From Gloeopeniophorella convolvens (lineage: Eukaryota > Basidiomycota > Agaricomycetes > Russulales): DNA of 64,000 nucleotides. Where the stretch lies: assembly GCA_022496205.1 (NCBI GenBank), contig WTXD01000027.1, positions 304,636 through 368,635 of the forward strand, in the 5' to 3' direction. Below the pieces are notes generated by a model. That model worked only from the letters and a program-made list of their open reading frames with translations. It ran no database searches and was not told the origin of the DNA. The position numbers were made by a program, and so were the translations under genes. Positions 25,010-37,321 of this stretch are shown in pieces; the stretch's first letter is position 1; each line of letters begins with the position of its first letter.

Positions 25010-27081
25010 CTATAATCTCTGGTAACAGTCCTTCCACCGTCTCGAATTCATGGGCCGAACTACTGGGGTGGACTGCCCGGCCCAGCGCTTCTCATGCTTC
25101 AGTTCGAGCAGACTGCGCGCGACACATGCTTCGCGGCTCATCTTGTCGCCTATGACCTCCACGTTGATCTCCGCCACCCAAGGTAATGCCTCTCCCAGCG
25201 GTCTGCCGCCACTGTACCGCAGCAGCTGGGCAAACTCCGGCGCGAGTGCGCTAGATAGCCACAACTTCCTGAGGCGCCTGAACGGCGCGAGCACAGCGCA
25301 CCACAGTGCCGGGTCGACCTCATCGTGCCACTGCTCCGGCATGCGGTCTTGGTGGAACTTGAGCGCTAGGAGAGGCGTATGATCGACGTTGGCTGACAGC
25401 GCGTTGCAGAGTTGCGCAGCCGCTGCGACTTGGAAGTCCAGAGAGTTGCACAAAACGCGGAGGTCGAATGAGCGCGATGACAGGAGCGCCGACGGCCGCT
25501 CTCTTAGGCTGACTCCGTGATCGTCGAATTCAACATGGAACACGTCGAACTTGAAATTCGTTGAACTCTGCATGAATGCAGCCAGGTGAGGGATAGTGTA
25601 TGTGAGCTGGTTGAAGAGCGTGAAGCGATGTCGTTTGGTATTCGGGGCGACTAGCCCAGCGACGATCGCGTTCAGGTAGGCGCAGGTACCCTTAAATTCA
25701 AACGATTGGAGCCGCGGAAGTGATATATCTTCTTCAAGAGGATTAAATCTCTCTCCAGCTGCCTTGCGCCGAGGTGTGGGTAATAAGAAGTTAATCTTGA
25801 GGGTTACCAGGCAGACCATCTTGCTGAGATGAGAGAGAAGCTCATCTGGCGGGAAGTATGCGTCGCTCGGGATCCCGTCAAGCACCAGCAGGGTGAGGTG
25901 AGATGGGGAGAGTAGTAGCGGGAAGAGAGACGGCAAAGCAACGCCGATGAGCACAAGCGAACGCAGACGCGGGGCGGGGGTACCGAAGAATGCTGGTGGA
26001 AGCACGACCCCTGCTGATCTGTCCCCAGAATCGAAGTGGAGAACCTCCAGATTCAAGCAGCTTGCAATAATGGAGGAGTTCGTTGCTGCTACCAGAGCGC
26101 GGAGGGTGGAAGGTGGTGCGTCGAGATGCAACTTCTGAATACGGGGAAAACATCGCGGCAGAAGCTGTATATCATCTTCGTCATGTGGGGACGGCAGTGC
26201 ACCAGAATCGTTAAACTGATAGTTCACGGCGATCGGCAAATATTGCGAAACCTCGACAGCCTTTCCAATTGGCTGGCGATATCCTTCAGAGGGGACGTTT
26301 CCGGCCTTGAGCGGCTCGAGGAACTGAAGTGGATATGCGCGGATTATAGAGTTCCACTTGCGGCAGACTAGAGCGAGCGGCGTCCACCAGAACCTGTCCT
26401 CGTTGACCTTCTTGAGGTAGGCCAGTGCGCCAACAAAGTCGAAGATGTTGATTACGACATTCCTAGGCAGCTTCTCGATGAGCGAGTCGGGAATCATCTC
26501 GGGAACTAGCCTGCGTGTTGGAATCCGTCTGATTGAATACCATGATTCGACTCACCGCCATGATATGTCGTGCTTCTCTCCCTGTCGACGGTTTCAAACA
26601 ACTTGATGCGTGAACACTCAGATTGGCGCATGGAAGAAGATGTAGTGAGGGGAGCAGGAGGAGCAATGTGCGAGGGGCAAGGGCTTCGGGGAACTGCTGA
26701 GAGAGGCTGGTCGACGCTGTCGTAGTCGACATTGGTTTCACAAGGTGAAAGCTGACAGGGAAGGTTTAATCGTGGCACTCGTTTATACCCGCCAAGTGAC
26801 GAGGAAGCACCCTCATCGCTGTCTGTTTCACTGTCGTCGCTATCGTCGACGAGATTGCCAAGAAGAGCTAGTCTGGAGGCGCATGATCTCTCTTGGCCCC
26901 CCCGTACAAGTGTAGGGGATGGAGGTGTTTGATGACGGTGAGTACGTTCAGGATAGGGGGGCAGAGGGACATGCCATTTCAATGGCGCCATGGAACAAGA
27001 GGGCCTTCGGGCAGCGATACTATGAGGTTGTGGCACTTCTCCCATAGGATGCGGAATCGTCATTCGGTGGTGGCTGTGCAT
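25010..27081 (-). CDS. F-box-like/leucine-rich-repeat protein, single-copy type (family C here)
   Basis: F-box proteins bring substrates to SCF ubiquitin ligases. The large exon (26497 to 25010) reads IEKLPRNVVINIFDFVGALA then WWTPLALVCRKWNSIIRAYP, an F-box of the agaricomycete kind. It continues with about 400 residues of irregular leucine-rich repeats (FPRIQKLHLDAPPSTLRALV, PRLRSLVLIGVALPSLFPLL). An upstream exon from ATG 27081, or the later Met at 26991, encodes a Ser/Pro-rich acidic stretch (NLVDDSDDSETDSDEGASSS). It joins in frame through a 50-base intron at about 26512-26561, giving GVPEMIPDSLIEK. The main exon is secure; the upstream exon is inferred from splice sites and frame only. 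The stop TAG is 25010-25012. Confidence 0.7.
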
Positions 27082-27690
27082 TTAGTCACTGATCAGCAGG
27101 TTCCCCGAGTATACGTGATCCTGCGTAGGCAAGCTGCAACGAGGATCTCGTACAGCTCATCGATCCCCGACAGAACAACTCCCCTATTGAGCAGGAGCGA
27201 ATTAGTCTTTTCGATAGACTGCTGGTGTTAGGACGATCGTTCGAGCAACGCTGCCATATCCTCGGTACAGGTGGCGACCGCCGTGTTCTACGGTCTTACT
27301 GGGGCAACTAGGCGATTGACCCCTGTCCTGCTCAAGGAGGTCTTATTCAGCTGCATCCGAATTTGCTCAAGGCAGACGTCTGAACAAGCGTCAGCGGGTA
27401 GTGCAATCAGCTCAACGAAGTACGTAACGTTAACTTGCGGAGTCCTTTCCTCGATTCGCCGCCGGGTAGGTCAAACTCCAGTTCTGTGAGTGCCTCCTTA
27501 GTACCATTCAGTCCGAGGCAGTTATCCAAAACGGACTCGTCCAAAGTATACGCAGACATACATTAGAGTATGTCGTTGGAAGCCCTCAAAGCGGCGGCCA
27601 CGTAGCTTCCCCGAGCACTCGGGCCACCCCAGGCCGGCGTGAGTTCCGCCCCGGCATTTGCCGTCAGAAGTCGGACGCCGCGGGCACACC
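27082..27690. other. Intergenic, left of the segmental duplication
   Basis: About 600 bases with no supported gene. Short frames carry no domain text. Confidence 0.4.
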
Positions 27691-27982
27691 GCTTCGTTGT
27701 GACTCGGACTCGTACTAAGTACGGTCGTGCGGCAGCCGCCACTATATAGCTCGCCGAGGTACCGAATTAACCCTGGCGTCGGCGCATGGCACATCCAGCT
27801 AACGTTCACCCTTTGTAGTAGAACGGCAGTGGGCTCCTGAAACCCCGCATCATCCCATCCCTGGATTGCCTGGATATTCCCCTGTCTCTCGCCGATCTGG
27901 CAGCCAACCGTTGGCCCTGACCCCTGTGGGAGCCTCCCTAGAGCCCCAGATAGGACACCCTTTGTGCGGGTCGTTCTCTCCT

Positions 27983-29461
27983 ATGTTTCTAGTATCCCGT
28001 TCTATCAATCAAGGTTTCTGATCTTACCGTCTGCCCGTTATCTAATCTCCTTCAATGCGACAGCTACGACTATTGATGTTTTGCCGGACACGGTCCTCCT
28101 AGAGGTTCTCGACGCATATCGACTTTGCTTCCTGCGGAAACATCAGTGGAAGCATCACTATTGGCTCAAGCTTGCCCACGTCTGTAGGCGATGGCGGGAG
28201 CTCGTGTTGTCATCTCCATCGCGCCTCCATCTGTCTCTCTATTGCACTGGAAGGCATGCGAGAGATTTAATCGATTATTTTCCCGCTCTACCGCTTATCA
28301 TCGGATATCTCGACTATGCCGATGCCCCGGAGAGGACATACTCTATGCGCTCCAGCACGCAAACCGAGCACGCGAGATCGCCTTTCAGGCCAGAGATCCA
28401 GTGACGATTCTGGGAGCTCTTGCTGATATGAGCAAGCCAGCGGAAGAGATGGAGAACCTCAGCATCGATCTGGTGAACACAGCGAAAACAGATGGGGCTG
28501 TCATCGAGAGCTTTCTCGGCGGTCATGCACCGCGTCTGCGCAGTCTCCCATAAGCGGATTAACCCTTACCCCCTTATCGACTCTTCTCTCGCCAATGCAG
28601 AACCTCGTCAGCCTCGATCTACATATCTCAAGCGCAGGTATTCACCCAGATGAGCTTCTCGCTCAGCTCTCCGCCATGCTCCGGCTTGAGAACCTCTACC
28701 TTCATTACTTCCCTCCCGTTGCACCAGACACACAAGTCAACAATGGAAATATCACACCTTCCTGGAAGACACGGCTCCTTCTACCTAAACTTAGCATATT
28801 CAAATTCGCAGGCCACAGCGAATGGCTGGAAGGGTTCGTGGATGGGATCGACTCAGGCGCTATCTCCAGCTTAGGCGTCCAATTCTACAACGAGCCACCT
28901 ACGGAGGCTTCAAACCTCGGACAGTTTATCGCCCGCTCGGAAGTCTTACACCCTACAAGCATCGACTTTTATTTCTACCGGAACACAGTCTCATTCAGCG
29001 CGCCGACACCAGATACACTCTCCCACACCATCTATTTCGAGCCCCCAGACCGCGGCTTCGAGATGCAGATGGCCATGACAGCTTCTGTCTGCAGAGCACT
29101 TACGAGCACATTTTCTTCCATAAGGGAGCTGCACATCGAATACGACGAGGCGGAGTCGGAGCTGAGTGACTGGCAGGGAGGCATCGACCCTGCACTATGG
29201 CACGCCCTGCTATCCCCGTTCCGTGGCGTACAAAGGCTTGTGCTTCGCTTTGTTCCTCAGCGAAGCGCTGCTCTCTGGTTGAACGCATCAATCAGTCAAG
29301 AGTTGCAATCAGACTTACTACCAGAGTTGGTCGTGATAGCATTTGAATGCTTGAACGTCCATGAGATTCCTGACGCGACTATGGACGTGTTCAAGCCATT
29401 CTTGGCTGAGCGCGAGCGAGTTGGTCGTCCTGTGTACGTAGAGTTTCAGGAGGCTCTCTAG
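27983..29461 (+). pseudogene. F-box/LRR gene A, copy 1, damaged
   Basis: Counterpart of the intact A2 at 33684. ATG 27983 (MFLVSRS) matches A2, but the A2 donor (aatggtaagg) is here changed to aatcaagg, so the first intron cannot be spliced the same way. The F-box follows: IDVLPDTVLLEVLDAYRL and LAHVCRRWRELVLSSPSRLH. A one-base loss near 28325 (gatgccccgg against agtggccccgg in A2) breaks the frame before EDILYALQHANRAREI. A second, near 28549, creates CCATAA before LSGLTLTPLSTLL. The rest (MQNLVSLDLHISSAGIHPDE to stop 29459-29461) is open for 288 codons with LRR text. Three independent faults suggest true decay, though small indels may be read errors. Confidence 0.75.
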
Positions 29462-30026
29462 AAATGAGTGAGTCGAGCCCTTGTCTCAAAGCTGTATACC
29501 TTACAAATCTTTTAGATACGGCCGAAGTTTCTGCTAGTATGTAAGAGAGAATTGGCACCTCAGGATTTGTGCGCACAGCTACTTTTGTTCTACACCGCGC
29601 GTGCTGCAAATACGAATATATACTGTGCAGTGCCATCGATGACAGCGTCACGAAATTAATTCGCGTCGACGGTTATTGAGTTGCTCGACGGTGCTCATGG
29701 TTGTGGAGCCTGTTGATCATGATATGATTCGTGCCAGCGCCAGCGCTAGTCACGCGGGGGAGCAGCGCTTACGTATACACGAGTTGGCTCGACAGTGGCC
29801 GAATCGTGCGGTTCCAGCGCACGAAAAGTCACCAAGCTCCCTTCACTGGCTACGGATTTCACCATTCCGGTCGACTCCACCGACCATTCTCATCATTCGA
29901 CACATACGTTGGCAGATCTTCCACAGGCTGTCGCAGGACTTCTGCAATACTCACCGGGTGCTGCAAGCAACGACTCATAACGTCCCACAACCCCTTACCC
30001 CGGACTAGGACTAGTCGGAATCCGAC
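29462..30026. other. Spacer between F-box A1 and B1 (duplicated)
   Basis: Matches the A2-B2 spacer at 35209-35789 (for example tattgagttg near 29673 and 35443). It holds the 3' end of A1 and the promoter of B1; no further gene. Confidence 0.5.
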
Positions 30027-31579
30027 ATGGCAACCACTTCTAAGCATAAGGAACGGCGACCGTTATATGAACTAGCATCTCTCGACGAATTCAATCCTCA
30101 TCCAGTCGACGGTGAGCTCCAGGCTGCCTGATAGCACCTGCTTGTCTAGATCTCATACTCAATGGTCCAGGCTCTAATGCGAACACGGCTGGGAGCATTG
30201 CGCTACTAGACACAGTCCTATTGGAGGTTTTTGACTTCTATCGATTCTACGTCCTGCGTCAGACACCCCATTGGAAGCACCACCATTGGCTCAAGCTTAC
30301 ACATGTCTCTAGGCAATGGCGGGAAGTTGTGTTCTCATTCCCATCTCGTCTTCGACTATGCCTCTTCTGCACCCCAGAGTCACACGCGATAGATCTGATC
30401 AATCATTTCCCCGCATTGCCGCTCATCATTGAGCATCCCAGCTCTCTCCATGCTCCCCACGAGAACATTCTCTATGCCCTTCGACATGCGAGTCGCGCGC
30501 GTAAGATTGCTATACATGCTGGAGATTCAGAGTCAATTTTTCGGACACTTGCAACTATGGACAAGCCAGCCGAGGAATTGGAGGACCTTGAGCTCTTTTT
30601 GACGACGGGCGTAAGCGCGGCCACCGACAATTTTCTTGGTGGTCAGGCACCGCGTCTGCGCCGCTTCTGTCTAATGGGAGTGACTATTATTCCCCTATCG
30701 GCACTTCTTTCCCCGATGCCGAACCTCACCAGCCTCGATCTCTTTATCTCTGATTCAGCCCTTCAGCCAGGAGACCTTCTCGTTCAGCTCCCCGCAATGC
30801 GCAAGCTGGAGAGTCTCAGTATCCGTTTGTTTCCCTCCCACACCCGTGGCGTACGAATCATCCCCAGGAGTTCCATAGCTCCCCTCCAGACGCGGTTACG
30901 TCTGCCCAGACTCGATGATCTCCGATATTCAGGTCGTTGCCAGTGGTTGGAAGAATTTATGCCCGGAGTGGACCTTAGCGCGATATCCAACCTAGGCGTC
31001 GTTTTTCACGACGACCCACCCGCCTCGATCTTCCATTTTGGACAATTCGTCGCCCGCTCGGAAATATTACGCCCCACAAGCATTGTTTTCAGAGTATACC
31101 ACGCTGACACCTCGCTCGTTGCCCTAGTTCAAGAAAGCACCTCCCGCGTAATAAGTTTTAGGTTCAAGAACGACAACTACGAGTTGCAGATGGATAGCGT
31201 GTTCTCCGTCTGCGAGGCACTTACGAGCTCATTTTCATCCGTAAGTCTGTTGAAGATTGAGTTTAATGATCCAGAGATGGGCGAAGAGAGACAAGATACG
31301 GACCATGCGCACTGGCACACCCTACTCTCTTCATTCCGCAGCGTGCAGACGCTTGTGCTTTGCTCTGTTCCCCAGCAAAGCGTTGCTCTTTGGCTGGGCC
31401 CCTCCGCCGATCAAGCATTCCCATCGGACATGCTGCCCAACTTGACCGCCGTTGTCCTAGAGGACTTCGATACCGACAACCCCATGGCGGAGGCCCTCGA
31501 GCCATTCTTGGCAGAGCGCGAGCGGGCTTCTCGTCCCGTGAGTATGGAATTTAGAAGGATGTTACGACGATTGAGCTGA
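30027..31579 (+). CDS. F-box/LRR protein B, copy 1, intact
   Basis: Two exons: 30027-30111 (MATTSKHKERRPLYELASLD) and 30171-31579, with a 59-base intron (gtgagc...tccag), giving 497 residues with no frame damage. The F-box reads IALLDTVLLEVFDFYRFYVL then WLKLTHVSRQWREVVFSFPS. Leucine-rich segments follow, such as PRLRRFCLMGVTIIPLSALL and SLDLFISDSALQPGDLLVQL. The C-terminal consensus shared with family A is EPFLAERERASRPVSMEF. It likely serves as a substrate adaptor of an SCF ubiquitin ligase; the target is unknown. It is the intact partner of the broken B2 at 35790. Confidence 0.78.
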
Positions 31580-32100
31580 GCGCATGCCTTGGTGTACCTA
31601 TGAGTCTACGTCTTCGTACTTCTAGAGATGGCTTTGCTCGTAATTATAATCAGATGATAGTATCTGCCCATGTCGTCAAGTCACATCGTGCGCATATGTC
31701 GCCCCTTGGCCTGCTTGGTTTATAGCCTTCCTTTATGCTTTGAGCAACTAGTGGCCTCTATGATTTCTCGATGTGATTTAGTGTGATGCAGGACTCCCAC
31801 TTGCGGGCAGTGACTTCAAGCTGGACGAGGGTGCTGGCCTCGGGGCTGTGTTAGATAGCACGAGCGACTGACACGAGCGACTGACCTGATTGGCTGAGAT
31901 GACTCGGGCCGGTGTTTCGGCTCTTCCCGACGGTGGCGCCGAAGTTTGGACTTCTTGCTTCAGATTTGCCACACCTTCTCCTCTGCACTCCACGTCACTG
32001 TCTCTAACAATCCAACAACATATTATGCTCGAACCTGCGCGTTTGCCATCCCCGATCTTCTTCGCAAAGCTCAGAGTCTTAGAATATAACTAACGCAATT
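31580..32100. other. Spacer between F-box B1 and SDR1 (duplicated)
   Basis: Matches 37322-37840 of unit 2 (shared tcttcccgacggtggcgccg at 31922 and 37679). No gene inside. Confidence 0.5.
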
Positions 32101-33192
32101 ATGTCTATTATTGGACTCGACGAAAACCTCAAGGTCACCACTCGTCATGAGTAAGTCGTGTTTTGCTCCAACCCTGTCGACGCTTAGGCATCGTACCAAT
32201 ATAGCGTATACCCCACCGTCGACCCAGAGGATCTTTACAACGCACAGACGTATGCAGGCAATATTGTTCCGATCGCCGGCGCGTCGCGCGGCATCGGTCT
32301 CGAAACAGCACTTCAGTATGCGCTTGCAGGCGCATCCCTGACGCTCGTTGCGCGCAACTAAGCGACGCCTGACGCCAGCAAAGGTGTAATCATTCGCGAG
32401 GCTCCCGGCCCGCAGGTTCTCACGTTCCCCACCGACGCGCGCAACGTCAAGAAGGCCGAAGAGGCCGTCGCGGCGACTGTCGCCCAGTTTGGCCGCCTGG
32501 ATGTGCTCGTGGCTAACGCCGGTACCGTCAGACCGACGGATGCGTGTGTCTATTTTTGTTTGATGAACTGATTGGCCCCCGGTGGCTGACTTTGTCCTGC
32601 TTCGTCTTCGCGAACATGGATCCAGCAAGCTGATGGAGTGTGCTCGAGGTCAATATTCGTGGAACCTACAACTTCATCCAGTGTGTCTGATCACGCTTGT
32701 TTCTGGTTCCGATAACCCATGTTGTATGCAGCTTTGCTGTCCCCGAGCTTGTGAAGCCGAAAGGTCGGATCGTCATTGTCACTTCAGCAGCAGCCCAATA
32801 CCGCGTGCCCTTGGCCAGTGCTTATTGCACGTCCAAGCACGCTGTGGACTGCTTTGCAGAGTTTGTCGCTATCGGTCGGTCATCATTGTCAAACGTCGGC
32901 GATCATGCACGTTGACCCACTTGCAGAATACCCAAGCATCAAGTCATTCTGCATGCACCCGGGCGTCGTCGACACGGAACTCCTCGCTGAGTCGAGCCCG
33001 CCAGGCTTCCCTGCCGAAGATAGCGTCGCCCTGCCGGTAGCGACGATTCTGTATTTGACATCAGGGAAAGCGGACTACTTGAGCAGTCGCTTTGTCTCTA
33101 CTACCTGGGACCTGGGAGAGGTTGAGCGCAACTGGAAGGAAAAGATCATTGCGCAGCATTCCCTCGTCAACAAGTTTTCCCTTCCACAGTAG
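32101..33192 (+). pseudogene. Short-chain dehydrogenase/reductase, copy 1, inactivated by a nonsense codon
   Basis: Exon order equals SDR2: MSIIGLDENLKVTTRHD, then the Rossmann exon. The cofactor motif is AGASRGIG instead of TGASRGIG. TAA at 32359-32361 replaces the CAA (Gln) codon of SDR2 (VARN then stop), a C-to-T change. Downstream exons still hold AAEQ-like SAAAQYRVPLASAYCTSKHA with the catalytic Tyr and Lys, the HPGVVDTELLAESS segment and the natural end VNKFSLPQ at TAG 33190-33192. The lost Gln codon truncates the enzyme before the active site, so it should be non-functional. Confidence 0.82.
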
Positions 33193-33683
33193 ACTTGCGG
33201 TCCGAGGCTGACCCACACGCCACTAGGAGCGCAGCTGCACAGCAAGCTATCGTTCCGCCCTAGTGTACTCGAATTCTAGCGTTACGCTCTATGTTAATGT
33301 ATTGTTCAACATCTCACCTTAGTGTCGCCACGTCGTGAACATGGTATGCATGAGCGCTTAAGCAGTGAAGACCGGGTCACGTGGCCATCGCGACCGACAG
33401 ACGTCGCGGCGTGGCGCTTTGTCACGGTCTTGACTCGACTACTACATCGTGGCAGCCGCCACTGTATGGCTGGTCGAGCTACCAAATTGGCCTTGGCACC
33501 GCCGCACGCACCCTACACCCAGCGAACATTCATCCTTCGCAGTAAAACGGTGGTGGGCTCCTGAAACCCCGCATCATCCGATCCTTAGTTGTTCCCCTGC
33601 CTCTCGCCGATCAGCCGACCGTTGGTTCTGTAATCACCCTGGAGCTCCAGAAAGGACACCCTTTGTATGGGTCGTTCTCTCCT
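33193..33683. other. Junction of the two duplication units and promoter of F-box A2
   Basis: Left part is 3' flank of SDR1. The unit boundary lies near 33410-33440, and the right part matches the flank upstream of A1. No gene. Confidence 0.5.
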
Positions 33684-35208
33684 ATGTTTCTGGTATCCCG
33701 TTCTTACAATGGTAAGGTTTCTGATCTTACCGTCCGCCTGTTATCTAATCTCCTTCAATGCGACAGTTACGACTATTGATGTTTTGCCGGACACAGTCCT
33801 CCTAGAGGTTCTCGACGCGTATCGACTTTTCGTCCTGCGGAAGCATCACTATTGGCTCAAGCTTGCCCATGTCTGTAGGCGATGGCGGGAGCTCGTGTTG
33901 TCATCTCCATCGCGCCTCCATCTGTCTCTCTATTGCACTGGAAGGCATGCGAGAGATCTAATCGATCATTTTCCCGCTCTACCGCTTATCATCGAATACT
34001 TCGACTATGCCAGTGGCCCCGGAGAGGACATACTCTATGCGCTGCAGCACGGGAGCCGAGCACGCAAGATCACTTTACGGATCGGGGATCCAGTGACAGT
34101 CCTGGAAGCTCTCGCTGATATGGGAAAGCCGGCGGAGGGGCTGGAGGACCTCAGCATCTATCTGGTGGAAACAAATAGTGCTGTCGTCGAGAACTTTCTC
34201 GGCGGTCATGCACCGCGTCTGCGCAACTTCCGCCTAGATAGACTTACCCTTACCCCCTTATCCACCCTTCTCTCTCCAATGCCAAACCTCGTCAGCCTCG
34301 ATCTACATGGTATTTCAAGCGCAGATATTCACCCAGATGAGCTTCTCGCTCAGCTCTCCGCCATGCTCCGGCTTGAGAACCTCTACCTTCACTATTTCCC
34401 TGCCGTTGCACCAAGCTCACAAGCCAACAACGGAAGCCTCACACTTTCCAGGAAGATGCGGCTCCTTCTACCCAAACTTAGCATATTCAAATTCGCAGGC
34501 CACAGCGAATGGCTAGAAGGGTTCGTGGATGGGATCGACCCAGGCGCTATATCCAACTTAGGCATCCAGTTCTATAACGAGCCACCTGTGGAGGCTTCAA
34601 ACCTCGGACAGTTCATCGCCCGCTCGGAGGTCTTGCACCCTACAAGTATCGACTTTGATTTCTATTGCGACACAGTCTCATTCAACGCGCTGACACAAGA
34701 TAATTTCTTCCATACCATCCGTTTCGAGCCCCCAAACCACGACTTCGAGATGCAGATGGCCATGACGGCTTCCGTCTGCAGAGCACTCTCGAGCACGTAT
34801 TCTTCCATAAAGGTGCTGCGCATCAGCTACAACGACGCGGAGGATCTGTGCATCGGCCCCTTCAACGAAGCAGAGGAGCTGCGCATCAACTACAACAACG
34901 CGGAGGAGCCGATTGACTGGCGGGGAGGCACTGACCCTGCACAATGGCACGCCCTGCTTTCTCCATTCCATGGCGTACAAAGGCTTGCGCTTCGCTCTGT
35001 TCCCCAGCAAGGCGCCGCTCTCTGGCTGAATGCGTCAGTTACTCAAGAACTACCGTCGGAATTACTACCTGAACTGGTCGTGATAGTCCTGGAATACTTG
35101 AGCGTCCATCAGATTCCTGACTTGACGATGGATGTGTTCAAGCCGTTCCTGGCTGAGCGCGAGCGGGTCGGTCGTCCTGTGTACGTGGAGTGCCAGGAGG
35201 TTCTCTAG
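33684..35208 (+). CDS. F-box/LRR protein A, copy 2, intact
   Basis: The 28-base first exon (MFLVSRSYN) starts at ATG 33684. The intron 33712-33766 (gtaagg...gcgacag) joins to VTTIDVLPDTVLLEVLDAYR, giving 489 residues. The start is chosen because it alone keeps frame over this intron. The F-box LAHVCRRWRELVLSSPSRLH and LRRs (PRLRNFRLDRLTLTPLSTLL, MPNLVSLDLHGISSADIHPD) follow. About residues 370-405 hold a local duplication (LRISYNDAEDL / LRINYNNAEEP) absent from A1, adding a repeat strand. The C-terminal KPFLAERERVGRPVYVE is shared with A1. This is the only frame-intact A copy in the window and likely an SCF adaptor. Confidence 0.78.
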
Positions 35209-35789
35209 AAATGAGTGAGTCGAGTCCTTGTCTTAGCGTCCATGACCGAATACCTTACAAACCTTGTAGACAAGAACGAATTCTCTGTTATGTAGTGTGC
35301 ATCACGAGCCTGAGAATCACCCCAATATTTGTGCACATCACTACCTTTGTGTTTTACTGTTGTACACTGTGTACTCCAAACACGAAGTCAAATCTGTGTA
35401 GCGCCATCAATGACAACATTAAACATAATTGATCAGACGGATATTGAGTTGGTCGACAGTGCTCATGGCCGCGGACCCCGTTGACCACAGTACTCCGAGA
35501 TCGCCGTCTGCGCCAGCGCCTGCGGTGAGCAACGTTTACATAATTTGGCTCGACAGTACTTGGCCAACTCTGGACGGCTTCAGCGCTCGAAAAGTTGAAC
35601 CAAGCTTCCTTCACTGACCACGGATGAGTCCACGATTCCGCGAGTCGACTCTACTGACCATTCTCATCCTTCGACACATACGTTAGCAGACCCTCCACAA
35701 GCTGTCAGACGACTTCTGCGGTACTCGCCGAGCACTACAAGGAATAACGTCCCACAAACCCGGCTCGCCAGGACTGGTCAAAATCCGTC
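35209..35789. other. Spacer between F-box A2 and B2 (duplicated)
   Basis: Corresponds to 29462-30026. No additional gene seen. Confidence 0.45.
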
Positions 35790-37321
35790 ATGGCAACTGC
35801 TTCTGAGACTCAGAAAGGGCGATCATTATGTGAACTAGCATCTCGACGAATTTGGTCCTCATCCAGTCGACGGTAAGCCCAGGCTGCCTAATACCATCTA
35901 CTTGCCTCATCCTTAATGGTCCAGGCCCCATTGCAAACACAGTGGGCATCGCGCTACCAGACACAGTCATATCGGAAGTTTTTGACTTTTATCGACTCTA
36001 CGTCCTGCGCCAGACACCCCATTGGAAACGCCATCATTGACTCAAGCTTACACATGTCTCCAGGCAATGGCGGGAGGTCGTGCTGTCATCCCCATCTCGT
36101 CTTCGACTATGCATCTCCTGCACCGCGGATTCCCAAGTGATAGATCTGATCAATCACTTACCCGCATTGCCGCTCGTCATTGAGCATCTCGGCTTTCCTG
36201 AGAAGCCCCTCAACAAGAACATTCTTTATGCTCTTCAACATGCGAGTCGCGCGCGGAAGATTGCTCTATGCACCGGCGATCTAGCGCCAGCTTTGCATGA
36301 GCTTGCAGCTATGGATAGGCCAGCCGAAGAATTGGAAGACCTTGATCTTGATTTGACAATAAACACGGGCGTAGTAGCTATCCTTACCGGTTTCCTTGGT
36401 GGTCAGGCACCGCGTCTACGCCGATTCTGTCTGAAGGGAATGACTATCACCCCTCTATCGGCACTTCTTTCCCCAATGCCGACCCTCACCAGCCTTGATC
36501 TCTATACCCCAGATTCCATCCTTCAGCCAGGAAACCTTCTCATACAACTCTCCACAATGCCAAAGCTGGAGAGTCTCAGCCTTCTTTTGGCCCCCTCCTG
36601 GCCTTTCTATGTCGATATCATCTCCGGGAATCCCACCGTAGCAGTTCCCCTCCAGGCGCGGCTAACCCTACCCAGACTTGATAAACTTCGATATATGGGT
36701 CGCTACCAATGGTTAGAAGAGCTTATGCATGGAATGGAACCTAGCGCGATATCAAATCTGGACGTCGGTTTTCCCCATGAACCGCCTGCCTCGTTCTTCC
36801 ACTTCGGACAGTTCGTCGCCCGCTCGAAGATATTGCGCCCTACAAGTATCTGTTTCTATTTATGGCGCATAGCCATCTCGTTCACTGCGCTGATTCAGGA
36901 TAGCATCTCCCACACGATACAGTTTGGGTTCACGAGCAACAACCTCGAGCTGCAGATGGACAAGATGTCCTCCGCCTGCGAGACGCTTGCGAGCTCGTTT
37001 TCATCCGTATGTCTGTTGCAGATCGAGTACAAAGATCAAGTGACGGATGACTGGCGGCAAAATTTGGACCCTGCGCAATGGCACGCCCTACTCTCTCCAT
37101 TTGTATTCCGCTCTGTTCCCCAGCAAAGCGTCGCGTTTTGGCTGAATGCGCCAGTCGATCAAGAATTCGCATCGGACCTGCTACCCGAATTGGTCGTAGT
37201 CATCCTGGAGGTTGTCAATGTCGACGGGAACCCTGAATCCATGACGGAGCTATTCGAGCCGTTCTTGGCAGAGCGCGAGCGAGCTGGCCGCCCCGTGCGC
37301 ATGGAGTTCAGAAGGCTTTGA
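35790..37321 (+). pseudogene. F-box/LRR gene B, copy 2, broken
   Basis: Counterpart of B1. Exon 1 (MATASETQKGRSLCELAS) has lost a CT dinucleotide near 35850 relative to B1 (tctcga against tctctcga), so its frame no longer fits the splice. In exon 2 the conserved Trp of HHWLKLTHVS is TGA at 36038-36040 (TGG to TGA, a G-to-A change), right inside the F-box. Past it the frame stays open for about 410 codons (MLSSPSRLRLCISCTADSQV to MEFRRL, stop 37319-37321). A short in-frame deletion removes about eight residues near 37100 (SPFVFRSVPQQS). A shortened product could start at the internal ATG 36080 but would lack the F-box. Confidence 0.78.

Larger units (their letters stand above)
27695..33410 (+). 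repeat. Segmental duplication, unit 1 (F-box A1, F-box B1, SDR1)
   Basis: This unit and the one at about 33420-39180 match along their whole length, including intergenic DNA. Anchors are: ggcagccgccact (27730/33450), gggctcctgaaaccccgcat (27831/33553), the F-box A intron acceptor (28061/33764, offset 5703) and the SDR exon 2 text gacccagag (32221/37961, offset 5740). The right edge is near gacagacgtcgcggcg in unit 1 and gacagacaccgcggcg in unit 2. Edges are approximate. Confidence 0.85.
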
